Source of the DNA: Hahella sp. KA22 | GTDB lineage: Bacteria; Pseudomonadota; Gammaproteobacteria; Pseudomonadales; Oleiphilaceae | DNA: 64,000 nucleotides | Reading direction: 5' to 3' | Assembly: GCF_004135205.1 (NCBI RefSeq) | Contig: NZ_CP035490.1 | Coordinates: 4,755,644-4,819,643, forward strand | Part shown: one piece after another, positions 47,092-56,521 of the stretch | Position numbering within the stretch: the first letter of the stretch is position 1 | How the letters are laid out: each line of letters starts with the position of its first letter | The notes under the pieces: generated by a model | Database searches by the model: none | What the model saw: the letters and a program-made list of their open reading frames with translations, nothing else | What the model was told of the DNA's origin: nothing | Translations under genes and position numbers: made by a program

Positions 47092-47316
47092 GTAAACACT
47101 ACTCTTACGCTTAACGCGGTGGCCTTCAAAGCCGCGGATTATAAAGTAACCATCCCTATATGAGTAGACCTTAACAGCCTATATCGGCCCCCGGCCGCCG
47201 AATGACGACAACCCCATCCGGTTAATTAGTGAGCATTTTCTTTGACGGGGTTTGGCTCCACGCGTCGCTTTCATTGATACCACTGCATTAAAGACAGTGA
47301 TTCGGGGGATCAAACT

Positions 47317-47496
47317 ATGAAACTTATCAAAATGCTGCAAAAACTCAGCGCCAAACCCGCTGAAGAAACTGAATCCAACTACAGCCGTAAAGCAGTCAAA
47401 GATGTTGATCCACGGGACCTGACCGGACAATGGGGTATGAGCGCGACCGACGCGCTGCAAGTCAACTTCGTCACCCGTGAGTGCGGTAAACGCTAA
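47317..47496 (+). CDS. Small protein of 59 residues, unknown function
   Basis: An ATG with a GGGGGAT Shine-Dalgarno-like run starts a 59-codon frame ending in TAA at 47494. The product begins MKLIKMLQKLSAKPAEETES and ends VTRECGKR; it contains DPRDLTGQWGMSATDALQ. It has no signal peptide or membrane helix. No family is recognised. A hairpin follows at 47547-47573 as a possible terminator. It lies 225 bases after ybjN and before mltB, so it has room for its own promoter. Confidence is moderate because only the start signal and coding-like composition support it. Confidence 0.6.
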   Translation: MKLIKMLQKLSAKPAEETESNYSRKAVKDVDPRDLTGQWGMSATDALQVNFVTRECGKR

Positions 47497-47546
47497 TCAA
47501 CCAATCGCATCTACATCATCCTTATTCCTTTCTAAACAATATTTAA

Positions 47547-47573
47547 CGGCCCGGCGCACGTCGCTCCGGGCCG
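47547..47573 (+). terminator. Terminator-like hairpin after the 59-residue small-protein gene
   Basis: Perfect 8-bp arms CGGCCCGG / CCGGGCCG (47547-47554 and 47566-47573) with an 11-base loop. There is no T tract, and it precedes the mltB start by 69 bases. Confidence 0.4.
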
Positions 47574-47642
47574 CAGCTATTGACTCCCCTTGCGCCTCTT
47601 GCGAAAGTTTTGCTTTCCCCAGTTCCCGATGAAGGATGCTCT

Positions 47643-48857
47643 ATGCCTGCAGTAACCCGGTTCTGCAAACAATCCCGTCTATTATTAATAACTCTTGGTC
47701 TTTCCCTGCCATTCACCGCCCACGCCGACTTCGCAGAATGCGTGGCGGGGCTGCAGGAAAAAGCGAAACAGGAAGGGATTTCCGAGAAGGTCGTCAACGA
47801 GGCCTTGGGCCAGGTCAAGCTCAGTGAACGCGTCATGGAACTGGACAGCAAGCAACCTGAGTTCATAGATACGTTCACCAATTATCTTAACCGTCGCGTT
47901 ACGGATGAGCGGGTGAACAAAGGCCGTGAAATGTTGGCCAAACATCGTCCCCTGCTTGATCAGATCGCCAAAGAGACAGGCGTTCCCGCTCAGTATCTGG
48001 TCGCATTCTGGGGATTGGAAACCAACTATGGCGGCTATACCGGCAAGATGCCCATTATGGATTCCCTCGCCACCCTCGCCTGCGACCCACGCCGCAGCGC
48101 CTATTTCACCAGTGAGTTAATCGCCGCGCTGAAAATCATCGAGAAAGGCGATGTGACAGTGGACAAGATGCTCGGCTCATGGGCCGGAGCCATGGGCAAC
48201 TTTCAGTTCATGCCTTCCGTCTATCTCCAGTACGCAACCGACAAAGACGGCGACGGCAAGCGCGACTTGTGGGGCAGCCTGCCTGACGCCGCCACTTCCG
48301 CCGGCTTATTCCTGAATGGACTGGGCTGGCAAAACGGCTTTAGATGGGGTCGCGAGGTCAAGCTGCCAGAAAAATTCGCTTATGGCGAGGCAGGACTGAA
48401 GCGCAGCAAAACCTTATCCGAATGGAGCAAGTTAGGCGTCCTGGACGCAGACGGGCGTAAAATGTCGGATCTGGATCTGCAAGCGTCGCTGATTATTCCC
48501 GCCGGGCACCTTGGTCCCAAGTTCCTGGTTTACGATAACTTCAAAGTCATCATGCGCTGGAACCGTTCTGAATCCTACGCCATTGCAGTGGGTCACTTGG
48601 CCGACCGTATCGCTGGCGCAGGGCGCTTACGGCAAACGCCGCCCGATCTGCCGCGCCTGCCGTTGACCGCCGTCGCCGACCTGCAGCAGAAGCTCACCGA
48701 CAAAGGCTTCGACGCAGGTAAGCCTGACGGCATTATGGGGCCAGCCACCCGGGATGCTATTCGCGCGTTTCAGGAAAAGCAGGGCATGATCGCCGACGGC
48801 TACCCCAACCCGGAAGTCCTGCAGGCGCTGGATATCAAGCTTCAATCGGAATCCTGA
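47643..48857 (+). CDS. Lytic murein transglycosylase (MltB family) with peptidoglycan-binding domain
   Basis: A 404-residue secreted enzyme that cleaves glycan strands of peptidoglycan to 1,6-anhydro-muropeptides. A signal peptide is followed by the MltB fold with the catalytic Glu126 in FWGLETNYGGY; GAMGNFQFMPS and KDGDGKRDLWGS are family motifs. A C-terminal peptidoglycan-binding domain 1 (about 340-400) is fused. The signal peptide has no lipobox, so it is soluble periplasmic rather than a lipoprotein like E. coli MltB. The ATG at 47643 is preferred because AAGGA lies 9 bases upstream; a longer frame begins at TTG 47580. Confidence 0.92.
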   Translation: MPAVTRFCKQSRLLLITLGLSLPFTAHADFAECVAGLQEKAKQEGISEKVVNEALGQVKLSERVMELDSKQPEFIDTFTNYLNRRVTDERVNKGREMLAKHRPLLDQIAKETGVPAQYLVAFWGLETNYGGYTGKMPIMDSLATLACDPRRSAYFTSELIAALKIIEKGDVTVDKMLGSWAGAMGNFQFMPSVYLQYATDKDGDGKRDLWGSLPDAATSAGLFLNGLGWQNGFRWGREVKLPEKFAYGEAGLKRSKTLSEWSKLGVLDADGRKMSDLDLQASLIIPAGHLGPKFLVYDNFKVIMRWNRSESYAIAVGHLADRIAGAGRLRQTPPDLPRLPLTAVADLQQKLTDKGFDAGKPDGIMGPATRDAIRAFQEKQGMIADGYPNPEVLQALDIKLQSES

Positions 48858-48862
48858 GCGAA

Positions 48863-48889
48863 CGCCCGCCCAGCAATCATGGGCGGGCG
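48863..48889. terminator. Hairpin between mltB and locus B
   Basis: Perfect 10-bp arms CGCCCGCCCA / TGGGCGGGCG (48863-48872 and 48880-48889) with a 7-base loop. It lies between convergent transcripts and may end both, although the T run is short. Confidence 0.6.
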
Positions 48890-48951
48890 CTTATCCGCTG
48901 ACGCGACGATTTGGCAATGGAGGGTGAGGTCAGCGTCCCAATAACGCCAAC

Positions 48952-49278
48952 TTACTTGGAGGTTTCAGGTTGCGCGGCGGCCTCGTCTCTGAACATTTCG
49001 TAGTAATCCACCTGCCGCACGAATTCTTCGCGGTCAATCGGCTTCAATACTTCATCATTGATCAGTGATGCAGCGGAGTCTCCCAAACCGGCGAGCTTAC
49101 GGGGCTTCCTCCAGGGTACGATATAAAGCACCTGAGGCTGCTCCTGATTTCCGCGCAACGTAGCGCCATCCACGGTAATGACTTCCGTCTCCGCCTGCGC
49201 CAGCGGGCTGATAACCCAAGCCGCTGCAACAAGAGACAGACTGATAAAAAGGTTCTTAGGCCGGGACTGACGGCTCAT
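48952..49278 (-). CDS. Small secreted protein of locus B (paralogue of 24189-24470)
   Basis: A 108-residue protein with a signal peptide (cleavage after AQA). It has the core LRG-x-QEQP-x-VLY-x-VPW almost identical to the locus A copy and a matching IDREEF segment. The start ATG at 49278 has a GGAGGG Shine-Dalgarno and lies 11 bases after the upstream stop, the same as in locus A; a longer frame at 49323 has no such signal. Last gene of locus B; no motor gene follows. Function unknown. Confidence 0.76.
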   Translation of the reverse strand: MSRQSRPKNLFISLSLVAAAWVISPLAQAETEVITVDGATLRGNQEQPQVLYIVPWRKPRKLAGLGDSAASLINDEVLKPIDREEFVRQVDYYEMFRDEAAAQPETSK

Positions 49279-49289
49279 ACCCCGCCCTC

Positions 49290-49901
49290 CTATTGTAAAC
49301 GACTCTGCAGATCCACAATCCAACGATTAACTTCATCGTCGGGCTGCGCCTGCAGGCTCTGATAAATCTGATATTGCTCCAACGCTTCCTTCAGTTTGCC
49401 CATGTACAAGTCATAGGTAATGCCCAGATTTAATCGGGCGGGCGCATAGGAGCCGTCGACGGCGATCGCCTTGCGGTAATACTCTTCCGCCTCAGCGAAC
49501 TTACCCTGGCGACGGGCCAAGTATCCCAACAGAGAGTATCCCTCGGGATTCAATCCGTTGACGCTGACCGCCTTTTCGAACATCGCCTGCGCCTGGTCAG
49601 GCGCATCGGTATTCATATAAATGATGCCCATATTGATGTAGGGGCCGGACAGCTGCGGGTAGTCTTCGCTGACCCCCTGAAATTTCTTCAGGGCGGAGCC
49701 GAAGTTACGGGCTTTTTGATCGCGCAATGCTGCTGCATACTGATTACGGGCGCCTTCGGGAACCTGAGAGAGGTCAGCGCCCCCTGTCGCCCCGCCGTTA
49801 TTCGACGGTTTCTGCGGCGCGCCGGAACACGCCGCCAGCAACAGAGTCAATGCCAGACCAGCAAGGCGAATACTGCTTTTACGACTAAAGAATGTTTTCA
49901 C
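49290..49901 (-). CDS. TPR lipoprotein of locus B (paralogue of 24482-25075)
   Basis: A 203-residue predicted lipoprotein with lipobox LAAC and Cys25. Residues about 50-195 form TPR units (YINMGIIYMNTDAPDQAQAM, YSLLGYLARRQGKFAEAEEYY). It matches the locus A copy in repeat order, ending in the same VNRWIVDLQSRLQ-like phrase (MWIADLERRIQ in A). The start is GTG and overlaps the large TPR gene by 17 bases. Confidence 0.84.
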   Translation of the reverse strand: MKTFFSRKSSIRLAGLALTLLLAACSGAPQKPSNNGGATGGADLSQVPEGARNQYAAALRDQKARNFGSALKKFQGVSEDYPQLSGPYINMGIIYMNTDAPDQAQAMFEKAVSVNGLNPEGYSLLGYLARRQGKFAEAEEYYRKAIAVDGSYAPARLNLGITYDLYMGKLKEALEQYQIYQSLQAQPDDEVNRWIVDLQSRLQ

Positions 49902-52776
49902 TGAACTCTGGGATCTCTTCCGATTTTTTATAGCGCGCAGGGAACAACTTTTTCAATGCTTCAAAGCTGTTTTTCACCCACTCATCGTAGACGCCGCTCC
50001 AACTCCGCTGTGCGTTCGCCTCATGCAGTTCAATCGCGTTTTCCTCGAAGGGATACGCCTGTTCCTCCAGCAACAACTGATATTGCTCCAATTCCAGTTC
50101 ATTGAGATTGCGGGGACGCTCAGAGTCCAGCAGATCGCGGCTGAGCTGAGAATAGATCTCTCCCATGCGATAGGAAGAACGCGTGGTAAATTCCGCTATT
50201 CGATAGTTTGCTGTCTTCTTGTAGGCGGCCATCGCTCGCTTCATCGCATCCTGTTTGGAGCGCAAAGAGTTTTGCAACGGCGCGGTCAGCTTGATGCTCT
50301 TGAACTGAATGAAAGCGTCATCCGCCAGGACGCTGGAGGACTTCGCCGCAAGATAGCGCATACGGTCGGAGCCTTTCGACCCGGCGGCGTCATAGCCTTG
50401 CACCACTTTCTGCAACCAGAAACGCTGTTTGATCGGATCATTCGCCTTAGCGTACAACTCGCTCAGCGTATACCCAGCTTCCGCCGCTATATCCGCCGGC
50501 TCAGGATAGCTGTTGGCGTAATCCCGGTAGGTGTCGATGGCTTTCTGGGTCTGGCCGCTCTTCTCGTACAGCTCCGCCGACAACAGCAGCGACTCGCGCC
50601 GAGTTTCGCCGTCAGGATGGCTCTGCGATATCACCGCCAACTCCCCGGCTGCAGCGTCCCATTGCTCCGTATTGCGATAAGCCATCGCCAGCTTGGCGGG
50701 CACGTCTTTCGCCAGTTCATGGTTCGGATAACGCTGGCGGAAACTATTCAGAACAGAAATCGCCCTGTCCCATTGCCCCTGCTGCAGCATGTAGGTGGCG
50801 GCGTCATAATCCGCATTAGCGCGCACCGAGGCGGAGGGAGCCGCCTGTCCAACACGTAGAAACTGGTCAATAGCGCCATTGACGTCATTGGCCGCCAGCA
50901 TCAGTTCGCCTTGCTTATAAATACTGGCGGCGAGCAGCTCGACGATCTCGCCGCGCCGCTTATCGCTCGCCGACATAAGCGCCAGCACGCGGGAATAGGA
51001 TTTTTCCGCTTCCGCATACTGCTTGAGCTCAAACTGGCTGTGGCTGATGATCAACCAAGCGCCTAACAAGGATGCATTGTCCGGCGGCGGCGTGCGTTGC
51101 GTCAGGCGTTGCGCCACGTCGATCGCACGCGGGTAATCCTTCATGGCGAACAGCTTCTCCGCCGCCGAAGCCATTACCGCGCCCGCCCTGGGATCAGACG
51201 CATAGGATTGGGCGAAGCGAATCTGACTTTCAATTTTGCGCAGTTCGATCTGCTCGCGCTCGGCTTCAGCAGCGCCTGACGCCAATTCATCAAAAGCAGT
51301 GATCGCCGCATAGCCCGCTTCTGCGCCTTTGGCGAAGCCCTTATATTCATAGGCCGCTTTTTCGTAGGCGACGATTGCCTCCTCGTATCGCTGCACGGCG
51401 AATAGGGTCTCGCCACGCAGGAACACCATTTGAGGCGCTTTCGGATCTTGCGGAAAGGTATCCACAAACTCCTGATAGTAGGCGGCCGCACTGGCGTACT
51501 CGTCACGCATGGCGGAGCGCGCCTGCTGTGCGCTTATTTCCTTGCCATCCAACCCTTTCGCACGGCCATTACGGGCCGCAGCGACATTTCGATCCAGCGT
51601 TTGCGCTGCGGCGTGATGGTGCGTAGCCAGCTCGTCGATATACACGCGCAGTTTTTCCGCCGTGAAGGTTTTCACCTTCTCATCCTGCTGCCGCCAATAG
51701 AAGTCGCTGGTAACGCCGTAGTTCTTCACGAACGCCGCTTTTTCCGGCAACACAGAACTGCCGAAGCCCGCTACGATAAGCGTTTGAATAACGCGTTCCT
51801 GGTAATAAGGCGACCATTTGCTGAGTGGATGCAGTTCGATAAAGCGTCGATAGACGGAAACCGCATCCGTATAACGCTCCTCTTTGACCAGCAGCTCGCC
51901 GTATTGCTGATAAATCAGGTGTTCATAGCTACGCGCGCCGACTCTCGCAAACAGACTCGTAACCGTATCCACCCCATCCAGATAATTAAAGGCGAAACCC
52001 ATTACCCGCAGCTGGTCTTCAACCAGAGTACGAGACTCTTTGGATAAGGCGTCCAGGTCGTCAGACTCCGGCATCACCAGATCCAGCACTTTGACAAAGC
52101 TATCCAGAGAGGTTTCGTATTCGCCTTGCTTGAACAGACTCCAGCCATGCATGTAGAGCGCCTGTTGCTCAAAGCCGGTTTTGGCGCCGCCGCGAATGAC
52201 CGACTCAAAAGCCCGCTGAGAGGCGTCATAGTCGCCATTGGTGAACAGTATCTCGCCGCGTCGGAATTGCGCTTCATGGAAGTAAGAGGAACGCGGGTAC
52301 TCTTTCACCAAGCGGTTCAGCGCTTTGAAGGAATCATCGCGACGCCCTTCCAGATCATAGGCCTTCGCCAGCTGATAGAGCACTTGGTCGTTTTCCGCCC
52401 GATTGGGGTATTTCTTCAACAGCCCTTCGTAGGCGGAGATGGCCACCGCGAAATACGCTGCGGAACCTTCCGAATAGTCCACTACTTCCTGAGTCACAGA
52501 AGACTCTTCGTTGCGGATCATTTGCAAATCCGCCAGTCGATATAAAATCTTGGTGCGGGTTTCAGGGTCTTCGACAACGGTCAATAAATCCGTGTAGTTG
52601 GCGATGACCTCATCAATATTGATGTTCACCGTTTCTTCGCCCTGATCCTCAATGATGGCGGGCTTCAAATCGGCGATGGTCGGCTGATCCGCAGCGCGAC
52701 GACTTTCCTCGGAACCGGAAAACAGCGAGCAGCCGCTCACTACAACCGCGATGGCGGTTAACGTCAACACCCTCAT
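49885..52776 (-). CDS. Large TPR lipoprotein of locus B (paralogue of 25053-27854)
   Basis: A 963-residue protein with an N-terminal lipobox VSGC (Cys16), then TPR-type repeats to the end and the C-terminal block LLEEQAYPFEENAIE / GVYDEWVKNSF shared with the locus A copy. The lipobox places it on a membrane, while the locus A copy is secreted. It overlaps the upstream gene by 4 bases, exactly as in locus A. Its ATG is preceded by a strong GAGGGGGG Shine-Dalgarno. It may be the scaffold that joins the barrels of locus B to the rest of the complex; this is inference. Confidence 0.82.
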   Translation of the reverse strand: MRVLTLTAIAVVVSGCSLFSGSEESRRAADQPTIADLKPAIIEDQGEETVNINIDEVIANYTDLLTVVEDPETRTKILYRLADLQMIRNEESSVTQEVVDYSEGSAAYFAVAISAYEGLLKKYPNRAENDQVLYQLAKAYDLEGRRDDSFKALNRLVKEYPRSSYFHEAQFRRGEILFTNGDYDASQRAFESVIRGGAKTGFEQQALYMHGWSLFKQGEYETSLDSFVKVLDLVMPESDDLDALSKESRTLVEDQLRVMGFAFNYLDGVDTVTSLFARVGARSYEHLIYQQYGELLVKEERYTDAVSVYRRFIELHPLSKWSPYYQERVIQTLIVAGFGSSVLPEKAAFVKNYGVTSDFYWRQQDEKVKTFTAEKLRVYIDELATHHHAAAQTLDRNVAAARNGRAKGLDGKEISAQQARSAMRDEYASAAAYYQEFVDTFPQDPKAPQMVFLRGETLFAVQRYEEAIVAYEKAAYEYKGFAKGAEAGYAAITAFDELASGAAEAEREQIELRKIESQIRFAQSYASDPRAGAVMASAAEKLFAMKDYPRAIDVAQRLTQRTPPPDNASLLGAWLIISHSQFELKQYAEAEKSYSRVLALMSASDKRRGEIVELLAASIYKQGELMLAANDVNGAIDQFLRVGQAAPSASVRANADYDAATYMLQQGQWDRAISVLNSFRQRYPNHELAKDVPAKLAMAYRNTEQWDAAAGELAVISQSHPDGETRRESLLLSAELYEKSGQTQKAIDTYRDYANSYPEPADIAAEAGYTLSELYAKANDPIKQRFWLQKVVQGYDAAGSKGSDRMRYLAAKSSSVLADDAFIQFKSIKLTAPLQNSLRSKQDAMKRAMAAYKKTANYRIAEFTTRSSYRMGEIYSQLSRDLLDSERPRNLNELELEQYQLLLEEQAYPFEENAIELHEANAQRSWSGVYDEWVKNSFEALKKLFPARYKKSEEIPEFSENIL

Positions 52777-54695
52777 AAGCCGCCCCCCTCTCCGTCGAGA
52801 AGTTCATCGGACAAACGGGTGCGCGCCAGTTTGGCGGACGTCATGTAATAGTTGACCTGATCTCTCTGCCGCAACAATTCATCTCTCGCCATGTCGCTGA
52901 CGGTGGTTTTCGCCCGGGTAAGCGCGCGACGCACCTGGTCGCTCAATTCCTGCAAGCGGGGCTTGGCGCTATCCACTCTTTGCTCAAGCGTCTCCAAACT
53001 CTCGGACTTGGCAATGAGATTGTTGATTCTCACGCTGCGCAGCGAATATTCTTTCAGCGCCGTATCCAGCGCCGCCAGCTCCTGTTTGGCCTCCCAAAGC
53101 CGCTGGGGAAACTCTTCGCTGACGGTCCAGTTCAGGAAACCTTCCATACGACGCAATTTCTCTTCATATTCGGGTACATCTTCGGCCCAGTCGGGATCTT
53201 GGCGCATCAGTTCGATTGTGCGTCTGGAACGTTCGATAATGGCCTTATAGCCGAGCTGGTCTTCTGTAAGGAAATAAGCGCCATCGCCAGCCGTCTCACC
53301 CTCTGCGATGACCTGCGCCAACGCGTCGCGCTGGGCGCGAATGCGATCAGCGTCCAGGGAAGTCATTTTTTCGCGGGTTTCCCGAATACGCTCTTCCCGC
53401 GCAATTTTTCGGGTATCGATCATCACGTCAAAGCTGTCCACCTTGCGCAGCCATTCGTTCAAAGTGTTTTGCAGCAAGGTCAATTCACGCAGCTCTTTGA
53501 GCACGCGCTGGAATTCTTCCTGGGCGACCAGATGAGCCAGACTGTAGGTAGCCGGGCGCACATCAAGACGCCCGTATTCATCTACGCGGATGTTGTCATC
53601 GTCCAGGCGGGTAATATGCAACTCCGGATCGCCGCCAAACTCGAGACTGTCAAACAGGCGATCTTCATCCAGCTCAGCGATGTTGGTCTCCAGCAGACGC
53701 AGGCTTTCCTGATACTGGGTGACGGCATTGGCGTACGCATTGAGCGCCTTCACTTTCTGCCCAAGCTGCTCATAGACATAGCCGATGGCGAAATGGGATT
53801 CCTGAATAATGGGATTGGCGGCTTGCTTGCTGCTCAGAGTCTGCAGTGATTGGATCGCCAGACCGAATTCGCCGGAGTTGGAGGCCGCCAGAGCGTATCC
53901 GAACAGCGCCTGATCCGACCAGGGACCATTAATGCGCACCTTGCGAAACTCTGTCATGGCGCCGGCGTAATCGTTTTGCTCCATTCTGAGGACGCCGGTA
54001 GTGAGGCTGATTCTGTCGCTCAGCGCGTAAAATTCATTTGGGTCGTCCTCGTCCTGCGGCGTCGGCGCGCTAACGCTCGCCAATCGACGCAGCGCCGCAT
54101 CCAGATCGCCAGCCTTGCGTTGATTCAGAGCCAGGTTGTAATCCAGATAGGCGCGCCAGTAGGAGTCTTTAGGCAAAGGCTGTAGAAATTCCTCCGCCGC
54201 ATTCAGATCCTCCAGCCCCAGTGCAGTTTGTCCCTGGAGGTAAAAATACTCTTCCAGCAGCTCCGAGTCGGAGTCCTCTAACAATTCGCGATCCACCCGC
54301 TGAAACGAAGACTTGGCGTTCTCCCATTTCCGCATCTGGTAATATACCTTACCAAGATAAAACCAGGCCTGGTTACGGACCTCCGGGGTTACCTTGCCTT
54401 CCAGCAGGTTTTCAAAAATACGCCTGGCTTCATCCACCATGCCATAAGAAAGCAGCATGCCTCCCTTCAGCACCTGAGGATGATCGCCATGGTGGGTGAT
54501 GTTGTTACGCAGCTCACCGATCGATATATCCGTGAGCGCGCCGTAATAACGCTGTTGATAGAACTCGAACAGCACTTTACCGTACTGCAAATCCAGCGCC
54601 CGCTCAGGCTTCTTCTCATCCGCAGCGAAGACGCTTTGCCCCAGGCTCGCCAGGACGAGAAGAGACGGTATTGTTTTTCTAAGTATTCTTTTCAT
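52773..54695 (-). CDS. Periplasmic TPR/coiled-coil protein of locus B (paralogue of 27851-29605)
   Basis: A 640-residue secreted protein. Signal peptide to about 24, TPR-like repeats (about 30-330), then long charged helices predicted as coiled coil (about 340-620; ARDELLRQRDQVNYY near the end). The plan matches the 584-residue locus A copy with about 55 extra residues in the middle, where DEDRLFDSLEFGGDPELHIT-type sequence occurs. Start and stop junctions are the same as in locus A. Confidence 0.78.
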   Translation of the reverse strand: MKRILRKTIPSLLVLASLGQSVFAADEKKPERALDLQYGKVLFEFYQQRYYGALTDISIGELRNNITHHGDHPQVLKGGMLLSYGMVDEARRIFENLLEGKVTPEVRNQAWFYLGKVYYQMRKWENAKSSFQRVDRELLEDSDSELLEEYFYLQGQTALGLEDLNAAEEFLQPLPKDSYWRAYLDYNLALNQRKAGDLDAALRRLASVSAPTPQDEDDPNEFYALSDRISLTTGVLRMEQNDYAGAMTEFRKVRINGPWSDQALFGYALAASNSGEFGLAIQSLQTLSSKQAANPIIQESHFAIGYVYEQLGQKVKALNAYANAVTQYQESLRLLETNIAELDEDRLFDSLEFGGDPELHITRLDDDNIRVDEYGRLDVRPATYSLAHLVAQEEFQRVLKELRELTLLQNTLNEWLRKVDSFDVMIDTRKIAREERIRETREKMTSLDADRIRAQRDALAQVIAEGETAGDGAYFLTEDQLGYKAIIERSRRTIELMRQDPDWAEDVPEYEEKLRRMEGFLNWTVSEEFPQRLWEAKQELAALDTALKEYSLRSVRINNLIAKSESLETLEQRVDSAKPRLQELSDQVRRALTRAKTTVSDMARDELLRQRDQVNYYMTSAKLARTRLSDELLDGEGGGL

Positions 54696-54732
54696 TGCCT
54701 CAGTGACTACCGGCTACCAGACACAGTTAAAG

Positions 54733-55329
54733 TTATTCCCATTCGACGACGGTGAATTCAGGTTGGTACTTCTTGGTCGAGTCGGTAATGCGCAACTCCA
54801 GCGTTTTGATATCAGAGCCCTTCTCAAATTTTTGCGTAGCGCCGCGCTTATAATCGCGATTATCGGGCCCTACTCCAGTGAAAAATGCGGTGATTTCATG
54901 TTCGCCGGTCTTAAGGTTGCCAATATGCAGACGCTGCATGCCGCCTTTGTACAGGGCCTTAGCTTGACGCTGTGTATACAGGTGGCTAGCCACCGTTTCG
55001 CCATCGATTTTGACTTCCACCGCATCCAGCTGGAAAAACTCGCCAACATCGACGGAAAGAAACACGACAAACTGCGTACTGGCGGGAAACAGCAGGTCTT
55101 CCTCAAGAATGAACAGGTCGCGGTTCAGCTCAATGGCTTTCTGTTTCAATGACTGCACCTGATCCACGATAGGCGTATCGGGGTCCACGGAGGCCATTCC
55201 TGAGTCATCCGCCATTTCTATCTCGTTAGCGGAGGCGGCGTCTGCAATGCCCTCCTCTGCTCGCGCCATGACCGACAACAGCAGCAAAATCAGGAACAAT
55301 GCATGGGTCAGGCTGTTTTTGTAATTCAT
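54733..55329 (-). CDS. Secreted coiled-coil/beta protein of locus B (paralogue of 29631-30155)
   Basis: A 198-residue protein: signal peptide (about 24), an acidic linker, a short coiled coil (VQSLKQKAIELNRDLFILEED) and a C-terminal beta domain with VEVKIDG and GGMQRLHIGNLKTGEH. It is clearly related to the first protein of locus A. It lies 54 bases downstream of the DUF3570 gene start region and 37 bases before the TPR/coiled-coil gene. Confidence 0.76.
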   Translation of the reverse strand: MNYKNSLTHALFLILLLLSVMARAEEGIADAASANEIEMADDSGMASVDPDTPIVDQVQSLKQKAIELNRDLFILEEDLLFPASTQFVVFLSVDVGEFFQLDAVEVKIDGETVASHLYTQRQAKALYKGGMQRLHIGNLKTGEHEITAFFTGVGPDNRDYKRGATQKFEKGSDIKTLELRITDSTKKYQPEFTVVEWE

Positions 55330-55383
55330 ACTTTCAATCCCAATTAAATTGATCGCATCCCGTAATGGATAACCTCACTGCCA

Positions 55384-56520
55384 TCAGTAAGACGCGGTGA
55401 CGAAGAAGCGAATGACGGTGGCGTCAAATTCGTACAAAGGCTCCTCACCCGGCGCAAAGCCGGTCCGCGTCACGTCGCGGAAGTCCTCATACGCAAATTT
55501 CATGTAGTCGACAAACAGGTTGATGCTGCCTTTTTCAATAAAAGAAAAACCTTTATTGAATTCATAGGTCAGCCCCACGCCAACGCTGTCGCCGCTATAG
55601 GTGCTCAGCTCTTTGTCGCGCCCCATAAAAGTACGAACGTCCTCGCCTTCAAACAGATCATCATAAAACTCTGCTTTGGTTTGTTCGTAGTGACGGAATT
55701 TGAACTCGGTAATGAATTGATCGCCAAACGGGTGCACATAGGCCAACTCATAGTTATAGCCCTTGATGTTCCATGAGTCGGAAAAATACCGGACCTCCCC
55801 TTTGACGGCCGCTCGATATGGCAGGTAATACATACCCCGCAGCGCCACAGCGTTGCTGGTGCGCGTTTTGGGATACTTTTCTATTCTGTACTCGTAGCCT
55901 TTGGCGCTGGTGGTATCCAGGAAACGGTAGACCCGGTATGGGTTATTCAGGTAACCCTCATCCGTGATCGTTTCGATATCCAGGTTAAGCAAGGCGTTCT
56001 TGGTTAATACCTGACTGACCCCTAGACGATAATGTTGGCGGTCCACTTCCTCATCAAGGGATGGGTCCAACTTACTACGCACGTTATCCCAGCCTTTTGA
56101 GTACCCCATGGTCAGGGTGGTCAGGTCGCCGAAAAAGTCCTGACTGATATTGAAATGGATCGACTCAGCGTCAAAGTCATTCTCCTGGCTGTTGGTATAG
56201 GCGAAGCTCATGATGGACTTGTTGTACAGATAGTCCACGCCCAGACCACCTTCGGTCCGCTCCTCCTCATAGGGAGTCGCTCGCGCCAATACGTCAACGG
56301 AAGCGGAACTGACCGAGTCGACATAGTAGTTGGCGCTCAAAGAGACGCTGGCGTCGAAGTTCTTTCTGACCAGAACGGAGGGGCCGTCAATTTCCATGCC
56401 CCCGCCTTCGTAGCGGTGGTACATGGCCTCCGCTTTCTCTTCCGGCAACACGGCGGCGCCGGCGGATAACGCCGTCGCCAACAAACTGAATATCGCTGCA
56501 ATGCGGTGTAAGTTTCTCAT
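55384..56520 (-). CDS. DUF3570 outer-membrane beta-barrel protein
   Basis: A 378-residue protein with a signal peptide and alternating beta segments, ending in an aromatic residue (FFVTASY), the usual outer-membrane insertion signal. The patterns YHRYEGGGMEIDGPSVLVRKNF and DVLARATPYEEERTE match DUF3570 proteins as I recall them, which occur with DUF4266 lipoproteins and TlpA-like thioredoxins. The ATG at 56520 lies 1 base after the DUF4266 stop; a longer frame begins at 56613. The role is unknown; a porin-like or secretion role is possible. Confidence 0.82.
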   Translation of the reverse strand: MRNLHRIAAIFSLLATALSAGAAVLPEEKAEAMYHRYEGGGMEIDGPSVLVRKNFDASVSLSANYYVDSVSSASVDVLARATPYEEERTEGGLGVDYLYNKSIMSFAYTNSQENDFDAESIHFNISQDFFGDLTTLTMGYSKGWDNVRSKLDPSLDEEVDRQHYRLGVSQVLTKNALLNLDIETITDEGYLNNPYRVYRFLDTTSAKGYEYRIEKYPKTRTSNAVALRGMYYLPYRAAVKGEVRYFSDSWNIKGYNYELAYVHPFGDQFITEFKFRHYEQTKAEFYDDLFEGEDVRTFMGRDKELSTYSGDSVGVGLTYEFNKGFSFIEKGSINLFVDYMKFAYEDFRDVTRTGFAPGEEPLYEFDATVIRFFVTASY

Positions 56521-56521
56521 A

